In this document: piece after piece, positions 49,620-59,670 of the stretch | Layout of the letters: the number at the start of each line of letters is the position of its first letter | Numbering within the stretch: position 1 is the stretch's first letter | From: Gracilaria domingensis | Taxonomy: Eukaryota > Rhodophyta > Florideophyceae > Gracilariales > Gracilariaceae | Direction: 5' to 3' | NCBI GenBank assembly: GCA_022539475.1 | Contig: VCMS01000025.1 | Span: 124,001 to 188,000 of the forward strand | DNA length: 64,000 nt | Notes under the pieces: model-generated | Database searches by the model: none | Told to the model about the DNA's origin: nothing | What the model saw: the letters and a program-made list of their open reading frames with translations, nothing else | Position numbers and translations under genes: made by a program

Positions 49620-50225
49620 CGCGATCACAATGTTATGGCTGCGAACAAGGCGGTGGTGAGACAGTTGAATCTGCCAAGGACAAGAAGGCTAACTAGTAAA
49701 GAGCTTTGGCGTTCGCGCAAATCGCATGTTCAAAAATTGATATCCTGATCGTCTGAATGAATGAATGTAATCCCGAGAGTCCAAAGTGACATGATTTTGT
49801 TCTCTCCTAAGAGAGAAACAGACCACCTTGACATCTACTCTCCTCCTCCACCTTCGAGACTCATAATAAGAATCTCTTCGTGAGTGTCGTACATATTGTG
49901 CTTTTCTACGATAATATCGTCGATCACGACGAGGAGACGCTGAAACTCGAGTCTTCGTTGCTTTCACCGAAGAGTGCCGAAACTAATCGCATATCAAAAG
50001 AAATCTGCATTGCTCTGCATCCCGCTAGTCTCTTTCGCTCTCGGGTTCGCTACCTCTCTCCCTCTCTCTCTTTCTCTCTCTCGAGAAAGTATTCTAAACG
50101 AAAAAGAAGTCACGCACGCCACTATGCTTCTTCTTCGTCTTTACGACAACATCCTCTAATTTCTAGGTCGAAGTAGAACTTTCGTTAAAGGAAGTTCTCT
50201 CTCGTCAGAAAGGCAAACTATGCTT
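49620..50225. other. Intergenic, no gene seen
   Basis: Promoter side of RPP30, then repeat debris with CT microsatellite (about 50057-50082). Confidence 0.4.
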
Positions 50226-50435
50226 CTACCGATTCTTGTTCCTTTCTAGATTCTGTGGGAGATCTTCTCCGCTTGATGCATTTGTAAGCTGCCATGATCT
50301 CTTCAAAATAGATCTACGTCGTTGTTCAACTTCTTCTTTAATGCGGACATTAGCTCCCAAAACAAGTCTCAAGTAGAACAATGTACAAATATTTTTCTCT
50401 AACTGAGAAGGCTGACGTTCAACATCTGCTCCCAT
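50226..50435 (-). pseudogene. Decayed copy of dispersed ORF family B
   Basis: The minus strand reads LVLGANVRIKEEVEQRRR then WQLTNASSGEDLPQNLERNK, aligning with the family B copy at 27058-27348 (GCNCDINVKKDAD..., LLTNASRRNELPALRERKE). The Cys/His pattern is lost. Confidence 0.45.
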
Positions 50436-51179
50436 GTCGAATATGAAGACCTAAGCAAGACAGAACAATGATGGAAATAATCAAGAAGTGCCCGACAAAG
50501 TTTTTGGCCTCTTAAGAAAGAAGGCTAGCTGTAGAGAGATTATATTTCTCGTTGTCTCGCAGAAACAAACCATACTACGGCAGATGAACGCTGATTTCGT
50601 GTCTGACTCATCTAGTGTTCTTCTTCTTGTTCCTCTCTGGACCTATGTTCCTCTGCCCCAGCTGATGGAAGTTCATCTCAAGAAAAACGTTTTCTTAGCA
50701 CTCAAAGCAAGAAACTGTTCACCTCTAAATACGTCGTCTTTCTAGCGGTGGCAAGTTTTCTAGTGCGTAAGCGTTTGCTAATGAGCAACACAACTCTCTC
50801 TCTGTCTCGCTCTCTCTTTTATAGACTCATTTAAGTAAACGGTTCTTCTTCTTCTTCTTTAGTATGGTCTGCAACTCCTTATTGCGAAGAAGCAGGAAAA
50901 GTACGGTTATTTCCAACAAAGTGTGTGCCTTCCTTGTGCCAAAGGAAGGGCTGGAGAAGCGCTTTTTTCACGAGTAACGTTCCGCTTTCAATCGGAGCTT
51001 CTGCGCTCATAAAGAGAGAAAGAACAAAGAGCGGAGCGGTCCTCAAAGAAACACTTTATTACTACGATGGTCAGCACAACAAAAATCACCAGTGAAACAG
51101 AGAGAACACGACAAAAGATGCTGTACATCTTTGAGTCAAAGACTTTGCCAAGTTTTGGTTGCCAATCTTTCTTCTTCTT
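50436..51179. other. Repeat debris, including a short family B tail
   Basis: At 50465-50525 (+) the peptide MEIIKKCPTKFLAS followed by a stop matches the EIIRQWPKKLLAFLKG end of family B. The rest shows TTC and CT microsatellites (50840-50862; 50792-50820) and no gene. Confidence 0.4.
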
Positions 51180-51320
51180 CATTTGTGGAAATGGTGGAGC
51201 TAGTTCCGCTCCTACGCGTGGGTTTGCTCAAGACCCAACGACCTATTATACCTCTACATCGCAACCACTGAATACAACGAAGCAGCCGTACTACATTTAC
51301 AACTGTCCTTTCCGCTCCAA
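51180..51320 (+). pseudogene. Truncated copy of dispersed ORF family A
   Basis: Encodes GNGGASSAPTRGFAQDPTTY. After one lost base the frame of IATTEYNEAAVLHL continues, matching the copy at 23935-24190. A further fragment resembling the 3' part of copy 5290-5640 (aaaggtgataagcgt) is at about 51560-51575. Confidence 0.55.
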
Positions 51321-51959
51321 GTAAGAAGCTACACATGTGCATGACACAACTGTGTTGCGAAATTGAGCAGAAACACAATCTCAGAATTTACTTCTTAACA
51401 TTGACACGACTGTACTTGTTACCATGGTATGACGTCTTTGTCTTTGTCTCTCTACTTTTCGAAAGTTTCTTGGGAACGGTGGTCTACTAGTTATGCATAA
51501 CAGTAACCATTTTGTCGTGTTCCCCTTGCTTTTTATACTCGTCTCTCTTTACGAGGAGAAAAAGGTGATAAGCGTTAGACACGGAACGCCTTTGGTCAAA
51601 CTCACAAAAGAAATGTACAGTTGTGATTGTAATACTACTAATGTACCTACCGATTAATTAGGATCATCCTGACAGCCTGTAGACACTTGAGAACATCATG
51701 ATGATGTTCGTTCTTCTTCTTCTTTATTGTGGACAGTAGTTTCTTATTACTAAACTACAGTAGAGCCTCAAAGGATGTTCGTTCAAATTTGCGCAAGAAA
51801 CTGGAGAGTAAGTGTCCCCCCCCCTCCTCTGCACCACTCGACTTCCTGAGAAGCTACGTAGAAATTATTAAAGCTAAAGCGTGGTTGGAAGAGATTGCAT
51901 CAGTGCACTTTACCTACCCTACATCCTGTGGCATCACACTTCGATAAGAAAGCATTTGG
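51321..51959. other. Intergenic repeat debris, no gene seen
   Basis: AT-rich with TTC runs and no supported gene. Confidence 0.35.
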
Positions 51960-52193
51960 ATGCAAATACGGAGCAGGATTGAAAAGAAAGTTGAGCATGT
52001 TGTAATTTGCTGCCTTCCAACAATCGTGTCCCGGGAACGAGAGCGACCAACCCCAAAAGAACTGGGACAAGCATCGGTGTCCGAAATTATTAGACAGTGG
52101 CCTAAAAAGTTGTTGGCCTTCCTGAAGGGAACGGATTATCAAGATAGTTTATGTTCCCGTAGTTTCGAAATGGGGAACATAGGATCATCGTAA
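51960..52193 (+). pseudogene. Copy of dispersed ORF family B
   Basis: Open for 77 codons without a convincing start. IEKKVEHVVICCLPTIVSRE then SEIIRQWPKKLLAFLKGTDY aligns with the 27058-27348 copy, including the H-x4-C of the putative Cys/His knuckle. Confidence 0.5.
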
Positions 52194-52204
52194 AGAAGAA
52201 CATA

Positions 52205-52300
52205 AAATCTAGCACTTCTCGTAGCTCAATGAGTGTAGCGCATCATCTGCTTCGCAGTTATTTGTTGCAGTATCGAAAGAGGGGTCGGTGGCCGTACGTT
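52205..52300 (-). pseudogene. Short remnant of ORF family A
   Basis: The minus strand reads NNCEADDALHSLSYEKC and a stop, aligning with NCETIAVLHSLGHDKK of the 23478-23762 copy. It is inverted relative to the family B copy beside it. Confidence 0.4.
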
Positions 52301-52479
52301 GTTGGTCTTTCAGCATATCTAAGCGTAAAGGTTACTTGACTTTAGTGTTTCATAAAGGGAGAGAGAGAGAGCTCGTCTGGAGTGTTGGTTGCTACAAATA
52401 CATCTACAACATTCTCCTTCTTCTAGTGAAGAACCACAAATCTATAGCATAGATAACCACACTGAGCTATTATGGGACT

Positions 52480-53015
52480 CAGGGGTAGGACCAATCTGAT
52501 TGCTATCGATTGCATCAATTGCAATCAATCCGGCAATCAATCGAGCTTCTAAGAAAAGCTGCAATCCGGGATTGCAATATGTATTTGCATTGCAATCGAG
52601 ATTGCTATATGCATTTGCTTTGCAATCGCGATTGCGACTGCGTACTAATTTGCAATCCCGATTACAATTGCACACTGATTTGCAATCAAGAGTACAATCA
52701 CGAACCGCACAACTATATCCGATCTCTTTTACAACTGCGAAGTGCTGCACTTAGAAACGAAACGAATAGATTTGTAGCAAAACCCACAATCAAAACAACA
52801 CAATGTTTACTCAAGATATGTGAAAGCCCTCTACAGTTCCTAACAGCAAACCAAACGTACTTTAAGAATTAATACGAATAGCATTCAGAGCATCACGGAC
52901 AGTATACATGTCCCAGAAGCGAGGGTTCACGCGCAAAAAGATCAAAGCTGCAACAATTCAAGTTCTCTTAACAAGTTTACTCCAATCGCAATCAAAAATG
53001 AATTGAGATTACTGG
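52480..53015. mobile_element. hAT-like element, copy 2 (right end missing)
   Basis: Starts CAGGGGTAGGACCAATCTGATTGC exactly as copy 1 at 3207 and follows it closely to ...TTGAGATTACTGG, then diverges into tatttcaaggc. Copy 1 goes on to the right terminal repeat, so copy 2 is truncated or recombined at 53015. It has five rather than six 30-bp palindromic units. Confidence 0.7.
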
Positions 53016-53702
53016 TATTTCAAGGCACGCTGACAGAGTATCTAGCCTTTCACTATCAAGATAGGTTCTGCGATGCCGTTCAGAACAACTTTGTTCATAT
53101 ACACCCAAGAAGAGGAACCCGAATGATTGAGAAGTTCGATACTTCAGGTCCAAGTAACGACGAAATCGTATACGCTGTTTAAGGAGATTCTGTGGAAACG
53201 GAATCTACTGAAGAGAATCGACAAGCTGATGCGCTTTTCAGTGCTGTTTTCGGAGGCTGGCATGAAGTTTTCGAAGGGAGGCTGGTGACAACGAAATGCC
53301 AAAAAAACATGCACTTTAGTGCAGCATTCTGTGAAACTCATCACAAGATCATTGCGCGGCAAACGTCGTCCATTCGCTTCACAGTTGAGGACTTCTTCGA
53401 TGCTGGATTCTCCGGGTGGATTTTAGCTGTGTTTATCTCGCAACCGTTTTGGAGCCCCGCATTGAGATTTCCTCCGAAGCAACTGCGGTTTCAACCAATC
53501 TCTAGCAGAGGCTTTTGATTTCGAGGTTGCAGCGCTATCCAAACACTCCATCTCCGCCTGTGCTACAGAGCATGAGCTCAACATCATCGTACCACTTTCC
53601 CAGGTGCTGATTGTTATTGCATCGGTTGTGTACGTCAGTCGAAGTTTTTTCGCCCGCTCCGCCTTCGTTGCATTTGCTATCATCTTTGACACACCCGCAT
53701 TC
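53016..53702. other. Intergenic, no gene seen
   Basis: Only short frames. A pyrimidine-AG (accactttcccag, ending at about 53603) ahead of the next gene could be a splice acceptor of an upstream leader exon. Confidence 0.35.
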
Positions 53703-54830
53703 ATGCAGCCAACGTCAAGCCCTTTATACTGCCACAACCGAACTCAAGCTTTCGTGCAGTTGTGCTTTAGCAAACGACCTCTACTTCTTCGATATCCTCA
53801 GTATTCTCTGTGTGGGTTTCGAAGCAAACGATTCTCTTGTTCAGATGTCTCCCGCAAATATCATCTTTCTGTGCGAAACCCGATTCGTTCACAAGCGCAG
53901 CAGATTTCGTCCCAACCACAGAGTGAAGAAGTGGCAGAACAGCCAAGGCCACTGCCCTATCAGCTATCAAGGAAAGATTCTCCTTCAAACAAACCGCTTG
54001 TGAACCGTTTTCTCGCCTCGAAACGCCTCTCGCTAACCTTTATTTTAGTTGCCTCATTTCTATACGTTACGTCTGCATGCCTCATTGCTTATACTATTGC
54101 CAACGCCTCTTTGCATGGACATCAAAGAATCTTGCTCTTCGGTCTCGGCGTACTACTACCAGATTTTAGACATACACTTATATACTATTATGACGCAGTC
54201 CAAGATCTTCATGAATACAAACCTGCGTTTCGTGCATTTTCTTTCTCATCAAAAACAAGGTCTTCGACTTTGGAGTCAGACAACTCAGATGAAGAGCCCG
54301 ACAAATCCTTATCACGACCAGAATTGCTTTGGCTGAAGAAAGCATCCCAAGATTTTCACGATCAATTACGAAGTGGTTTCAAAGAAGGAGCAAAACAAAT
54401 TGACAAACTTGTTGGCGTTCCTGGTCGAGAACTCGCAAGTGGTTTAACGCGCCCAATCCGCGAGACAGGGACACATTTTCAGCAACTCACTACTGGAACG
54501 GACCTTACTCTGCGGAAGAATGTGTTGATAGCTACGGCTTCCATACTTCTTTCAATCGTGGGATGTTTTACGAGCACATTTGTTGACCCGAGTATTGGTT
54601 GCGTGTCTGTAATGCTCGCCAGCTTGTTATCGAACGCTGTTCTATCTTCAAGACGACACGAAATGCTTGCTCTTCTCAATGACGGACGTGTCGTTATATC
54701 GCTAGTTGGTACACTCTCATGTGCTGTATTGACATTTGCACCAACAGCAGCATCTTACTGCTTCTTGCTGTGTTGTTTGGCTCTCGTAACAACAAGATTC
54801 ACTGTGGATTGGTTGAAGGTGTTTAAGTGA
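53703..54830 (+). CDS. Membrane protein with targeting-like N-terminus, unknown
   Basis: 375 aa from ATG 53703. The first ~60 residues are Ser/Arg/Leu/Phe-rich with no acidic residue until about 45 (RPLLLRYPQYSLCGFRSKRF), as in plastid or mitochondrial transit peptides. Four or five hydrophobic helices follow (LTFILVASFLYVTSACLIAY; LLFGLGVLL; NVLIATASILLSIVGCFTS; VSVMLASLLSNAVL; and a C-terminal pair). A polar, charged loop of ~110 residues separates the first pair from the rest. No family recognised. Confidence 0.6.
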   Translation: MQPTSSPLYCHNRTQAFVQLCFSKRPLLLRYPQYSLCGFRSKRFSCSDVSRKYHLSVRNPIRSQAQQISSQPQSEEVAEQPRPLPYQLSRKDSPSNKPLVNRFLASKRLSLTFILVASFLYVTSACLIAYTIANASLHGHQRILLFGLGVLLPDFRHTLIYYYDAVQDLHEYKPAFRAFSFSSKTRSSTLESDNSDEEPDKSLSRPELLWLKKASQDFHDQLRSGFKEGAKQIDKLVGVPGRELASGLTRPIRETGTHFQQLTTGTDLTLRKNVLIATASILLSIVGCFTSTFVDPSIGCVSVMLASLLSNAVLSSRRHEMLALLNDGRVVISLVGTLSCAVLTFAPTAASYCFLLCCLALVTTRFTVDWLKVFK

Positions 54831-55144
54831 CATTGGTGCTTGATGAAGTCCTTAAAATGTCAATTCTCAAGACGTATACATGATGATTATCTTCAACATT
54901 GCATCTAGTCTTTAATTGCACAAGACATGCTAATGCTCCTCTACACACGGTATGGCGGGTTTTTGGTCTCTGTGGCAATACCATGTCACTCAAAATCGTG
55001 GAAACTCCGCGGTTACTGGAATCAAGAGCGAAAAATCTAGAACGTACTATCTCCTGTTCTAAGAAGCGGAAAGTGTCAATAATCTCGACAAACTTGACGA
55101 CAAATATTAAATGATGCTAATGTGTGATGTTAATCGCCTACTTG
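54831..55144. other. Intergenic, convergent 3' ends, no gene seen
   Basis: 314 bases; nothing recognisable. Confidence 0.4.
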
Positions 55145-57004
55145 TTACGATTCAGACACTTGTGGTACTTGAATTGTGTTCCCCTCTTTTTCAGCGATTT
55201 CGGTAGACTTACCAGCGACATCCTCCATACTTGCTGATATCGAGTCCGCCACAGTCTGAGAACCTTTGCCAGCATCTGCCACGATGTCAGGAGTAGCTGC
55301 AGTTGCCCCCTCCAATGCCTCTACCTTCTCAGTTGCCTCGGCGGCTACATCAGACTCGGCCGGAAGTACGTCCTCTACAGCTTCAGCCATTTCCTTTGGT
55401 TCCACCGGGGCGTCAACAGCGTCAACATCTCGTGCTGGAGAGACTTCTTTGGTCTCGCTTATAAGATGCAGTTCGTCGTTGCCTGGAAGAACATCAGCAC
55501 CGTCCGCTTCGAACTTGGCACTGACGCGGGCAACAGAACCGGTGGTAGGAGAGAGAGGAAGTATAGGTGACATTACTTCCTTAATGGCACCAGAGGAAGA
55601 TTTGCCCTCACTAAGAAGAGGCAGCTCGTCGTTGTCAGGAAGCGTATCAGCACCATCTGCTTCGAACCTAGCACTGATACCAGCGACAGATCCAGTAGAA
55701 GGAGAAAGGGGAACTATAGGTGACATTACTTCCTTAACGGCGCCTTCGGAGTCTTTAGTTGGGCTCTTTGCATTCTCTGGTTGCTGCTTATAAGCCCAAT
55801 CAGCAGTTTGCTGCGCCACATTCCGTGCAGCGACTATCGCGGCCAATTCAGCCTTTTCTTTGCTAACCTCTTCGTCAATCTCCTCAAACTTCTCCAGACG
55901 TTCCTTGACAAGACCCTGCGCTCTTTCTCTCTGGCGCCTTCTGTATTCTTCTAAGGTAATGTATTCATTGCTTGCTGCATCAAAGACATCCCGGTTCACC
56001 TCTGATGGTTTTGGCAATTCGTCTTCCGTAGTATCGAACATGGCCCTTCGTGAGTCAATAGACGGCAGCTCCTCATCAGCAATATCTTCCTTCACTTCTT
56101 TCACAACACCGTCAGGACCAGTAGGGGTGGTTGGGACATAATCCTCCTCAGCCGGGGGTTCTTCTTGAGCTACATCGTCAGTGGTCGCTTCTTCTTCCAT
56201 TTCTTTCTTCATTGGTTCCTCGACGGGAACAACCTCAGTTTCTTTGTCAACAGGCTCAATTTCAGGAACCCTGTCCACTGGCTCTTCATCATCAACGTTG
56301 GCTGGCGCAACAACGTCTTCATCTGCTTCTTTCTCCTTTACAATCTCCTCTACAACTTCTTCCTCTTTGTCTTCGACCTTGCCGACAGCTTCAATTGGGG
56401 CAACCTCATCTACAACTTCGGGGTCAACTTCAACTTCTTCTTTCTTCTCCTCAACAGGTTCCTCCTCTTCGAGCACTTTAGGAGTTTCTTCGACGATAGC
56501 GCTTGCAACGGCCTCAGGTTCCTCAGGTTCTTTGCTGACAGCTTCTTCCTTCGGATCAGAAGTTATCTCTTCTGCTGTTGCAACAAGCTCCTTCTCAGTG
56601 ACTTCTTCAACAGCCCTGTCTACTGTCACATCCTCCTGCACCTCGTCAAGCGTCTCCTCGACAGCGCCCGCTGCGGCATCGACAGGTTCTCCTGTCTTGA
56701 CTATCTCGTCTGGAGCTTCTTTCTCTGAAACTTCCGCAACTTTAGGTTCTTCCACGGGCTTCTCCGTAGCAGGAGCAGCTTCAACAACTTCTTTAGAATC
56801 AGCTTTCGGTTGTGGGGCGGCAGCAGGTTCAGGCTTAACTTCTTGGGCGCCAGTTCGTCCATGTACCTGTTTCTGAGCAAGCTTCATGTTGTGGCGAGCG
56901 CGCTTACGCTCAGCAATTGCACGCTCACGATCAGGATGATCTTTTGGCCATGAGTAGGGAGGATGTTCGCTAACGCGCTCAAAACACGATAGAGAGTTTC
57001 CCAT
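55145..57004 (-). CDS. Acidic repeat protein with N-terminal acylation signal
   Basis: 619 aa from ATG 57004. The chosen start gives MGNSLSCF, an N-myristoylation site (Gly2, Ser5) with a nearby Cys for palmitoylation, so the protein probably sits on the cytoplasmic face of a membrane. The next ~350 residues are Glu/Val/Ala/Pro-rich and disordered (VEEKKEEVEVDPEVVDEV type). A predicted coiled coil (about 380-440, EEYRRRQRERAQGLVKERLEKF) follows. Then a tandem duplication of ~48 residues appears (KEVMSPIVPLSPSTGSVAG and KEVMSPILPLSPTTGSVAR, each ending FEADGAD and NDEL). Family unknown; the layout resembles membrane-anchored scaffold proteins. Confidence 0.7.
   Translation of the reverse strand: MGNSLSCFERVSEHPPYSWPKDHPDRERAIAERKRARHNMKLAQKQVHGRTGAQEVKPEPAAAPQPKADSKEVVEAAPATEKPVEEPKVAEVSEKEAPDEIVKTGEPVDAAAGAVEETLDEVQEDVTVDRAVEEVTEKELVATAEEITSDPKEEAVSKEPEEPEAVASAIVEETPKVLEEEEPVEEKKEEVEVDPEVVDEVAPIEAVGKVEDKEEEVVEEIVKEKEADEDVVAPANVDDEEPVDRVPEIEPVDKETEVVPVEEPMKKEMEEEATTDDVAQEEPPAEEDYVPTTPTGPDGVVKEVKEDIADEELPSIDSRRAMFDTTEDELPKPSEVNRDVFDAASNEYITLEEYRRRQRERAQGLVKERLEKFEEIDEEVSKEKAELAAIVAARNVAQQTADWAYKQQPENAKSPTKDSEGAVKEVMSPIVPLSPSTGSVAGISARFEADGADTLPDNDELPLLSEGKSSSGAIKEVMSPILPLSPTTGSVARVSAKFEADGADVLPGNDELHLISETKEVSPARDVDAVDAPVEPKEMAEAVEDVLPAESDVAAEATEKVEALEGATAATPDIVADAGKGSQTVADSISASMEDVAGKSTEIAEKEGNTIQVPQVSES
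55445..55740 (-). repeat. Tandem duplication inside the acidic protein gene
   Basis: Two in-frame units of about 145 bases at roughly 55594-55740 and 55447-55590. The peptides share KEVMSPI-PLSP-TGSVA and the following FEADGAD-LP-NDEL at the same spacing. Confidence 0.8.
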
Positions 57005-58536
57005 GACGGAGATTTGGCAAGACGGCTGGTGGAAGGAGATGTCGGGAAGGGTTTTGAATAAACGAAGGCGGCAGGGGGAGGGGAATACGAGATGTGGAGA
57101 GGGGTGTGTGGCTGTCTCAAGAGACGTTGATGTTATGGGCTCACAACGGCTTCGAGGAGCATTCGGGAATGCAGCTCGCTGCACGCGCAAGGTAGCTGTA
57201 GTTGTGCCATCTCAGCAGCAGTGGCGCAGCTTACGCCTCCGAAAGAGCCCGCCCTGTAGCCAAATACTGGGCTACTATTTCAGTTGTTGCATGAGATATC
57301 TGGCAAATTCAGCTATTGCTCCAAAAACCGCTGCAGTGGTATGCTCTCGCCATCTTGTGTGCGCAGGCGGCAGTTCTGCTCCATGCTGTGCATCCGCAAC
57401 GCGGGTCGTCTGCCACTGTACGTCCTTCGTTATCATACGGAGCCCCTTATTCTGCTGCTCACCGACGCCCTGCCGAGGCCACCTCTACACCGGGCCTAAC
57501 ACCACGATTGTGCGCCGCGACTTCCCCGCAAGATATGATATGTATACAACGGAGAGGACAATCCAGAGAGCCGATTTCGAAGCGATTTCTGGCCCAAACG
57601 CCGTGATTTCTACTTTGGGGCCGGCTGCCAGTCTTGGTGCGTGGTACTCGTGATCATTTGGTGTTGGTCAGTGTTGACGCGAATAAGGATTTCGCAAGAC
57701 TGAGAAAATCATAATGATTGCTCGATGCAAACGCTTCTGTAAAGGTTAGCCTTCTACCTTCGTAACAGCAACACCACTGCAAGCAGAATCTGCAACATGT
57801 TCACGCAAGAGTATTCTACCGCGCCTGGGCTCTCTGAGAGTTATCTTTAATACCCCTTGGCAATGTCACCACAACGCTTCACGTTCGATTCACGCCGCAT
57901 GACGATAAAGATGTCAGCGTATCTTTTCTCGCCAATCGGGTTCGGACCACAGGCAGCAGTGTAAATGAAATAGCTGTACCTTGTGCCGTCAGTACACAGG
58001 TACTGTACCTCCTACAACATCGATGCATTTGATGGTGTGACACAGCCATGTCCCACAAACGCCTTCATAAGTTTCGTGCTTTGCCACCTCAAGCTGATGC
58101 TGATGCCGCACAAAATTGGTCATAGAACGATGTTGCAGCGATGGGCTCTACTAGCGCAACACCCCTTTAGACTCTTTACTGCAAGTTTAGAGACACAATT
58201 AGGCCCATCTAATTGGATGGCGGATTTTTGCTGTAGAATTGTAAATCACTGCCTCTGCGCCGAGGCAGTGATTTTCAACCGAGAGTTACCGATGTTACCG
58301 ACAGTACCGAAAGGAGAAGGAGCTCGCCGTCCTCCGAGGGAAGGCTGATGACCCACTGACCTTGGCGAGATTTTCGTACGTCAAATCGTTACGAAGGTAC
58401 TGACGGTACCGAAAGTAGCTCGGTTAATGAACTGTAGAGGTGTAACTGCTGACCTCGTTGGGATGTTCGCATGAACATAGCAGTCAGAGACCTGCATCAA
58501 AACATGATTTCAAAGCACTCTTAGTGTCGCCATTGA
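57005..58536. other. Intergenic, no gene established
   Basis: A plus-strand open frame to 57653 includes plausible-looking but unrecognised sequence and overlaps the 5' end of the acidic-protein gene. The rest is unique with the hairpin at 58243-58274. Confidence 0.35.
58243..58274. repeat. Perfect hairpin, 13-bp arms
   Basis: aaatcactgcctc (58243-58255) pairs with gaggcagtgattt (58262-58274), loop tgcgcc. Could be a closed miniature element or a structured RNA; no other copy was seen in the window. Confidence 0.8.
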
Positions 58537-59670
58537 GATGATGACGATGAGAATGATAATGTTGATGATAATGATGATGTAACGGGATGGTGAACGGACA
58601 GCATCGCTGCGCAGGATTCGACAGCGACGGCTTCTACGCAGACTTGCGGAAGCTCACCAAGGTAGAACTGACAATATACTTGTCTTTGTCAGCTACCGCA
58701 TTACAGAGTATTATTTTCTCTCGTGGATCTACGTGTACTGTATCAACCATGATGGACGCAACGACCACAGAGGGCTAGTCTTCTACCGTCGTGCATAAGA
58801 GATAACCCTTACCAGATGGAAAGCTATTTAGCTTATGGATAGTTTTATCCTAAAGGATAAAAGATACAAAAAAAATGATTCTCAAATGATTCTGAAATGA
58901 TTTGGCGCGAAACTCGGCGACTCGCGAGTTGGCTGTCGACATCGGCCTTGGAAACACGGTCGCCACGGGGCTATGCTGGACAAACGTCTCTGAACATGAT
59001 CATGATGATTATGATCATGTTGAGGCGACTTCCTGTCCACGATAATCGCAACACCAACTTCGCGCCAAATTGAGCCCTCATATGTCGCTGATCTTGGGAT
59101 TCAGTAACTACATTACATTTGAACATACTGAAAAATGACACATTCTTGGACAGACCCGAGCATTTCGGACCAATTTCCAAGATGCTCCAAAAAGAAAAAC
59201 GAGATAGGGTGATCCAACTTCGCAGTAACTACAACTGGGGGTGTGTAGGCTAAGAACAAGTTACATCATACAGAAGCCAAACATCAGAGCCATCAGGGAT
59301 GCATTTACAAGCATTCAACATCAACAGAATACTCAAGAGGTACATCAACACCAATATACCACATGTGATCACTATGCGAACAAGGCTTGAGCGCAGCCTC
59401 ACACATGTGACAACAGTACTTCAGTCCCAGTCTCAAGCATCTGAGACCCCTCTCAAAGTCAAGGGGCATTTCCTCCTTACTTGGGTTCCTTACCTCCAGT
59501 GCCGGAAGTCGTCAACAAGAAAGTCAGACTATTCAGTACTCCCTGATCAGTTGTAGATGTCCAACGTCACCTTTCTTGCGCAACTTGAAGTCACCAAGTG
59601 CTATATTTTCTTTGGTCCGTCAGATTGCTAGTTGAACCCAATATCAAACAACGGGAGGGTGTTTAGACAT
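58537..59670. other. Intergenic, microsatellite and inverted repeat, no gene seen
   Basis: A GAT/AATGAT-type microsatellite lies at about 58537-58580. An 11-bp-armed hairpin (aacatgatcat ... atgatcatgtt) lies at 58993-59021. No supported reading frame. Confidence 0.4.
58993..59021. repeat. Hairpin, 11-bp arms
   Basis: Arms 58993-59003 and 59011-59021 flank gatgatt; perfect complementarity. Confidence 0.8.

Noticed and set aside
56181-56876. Ser/Thr-rich plus-strand frame
   Set aside because: Antisense of the Glu-rich codons of the acidic protein; the opposite strand of GAA/GAG reads as Ser/Phe/Leu.
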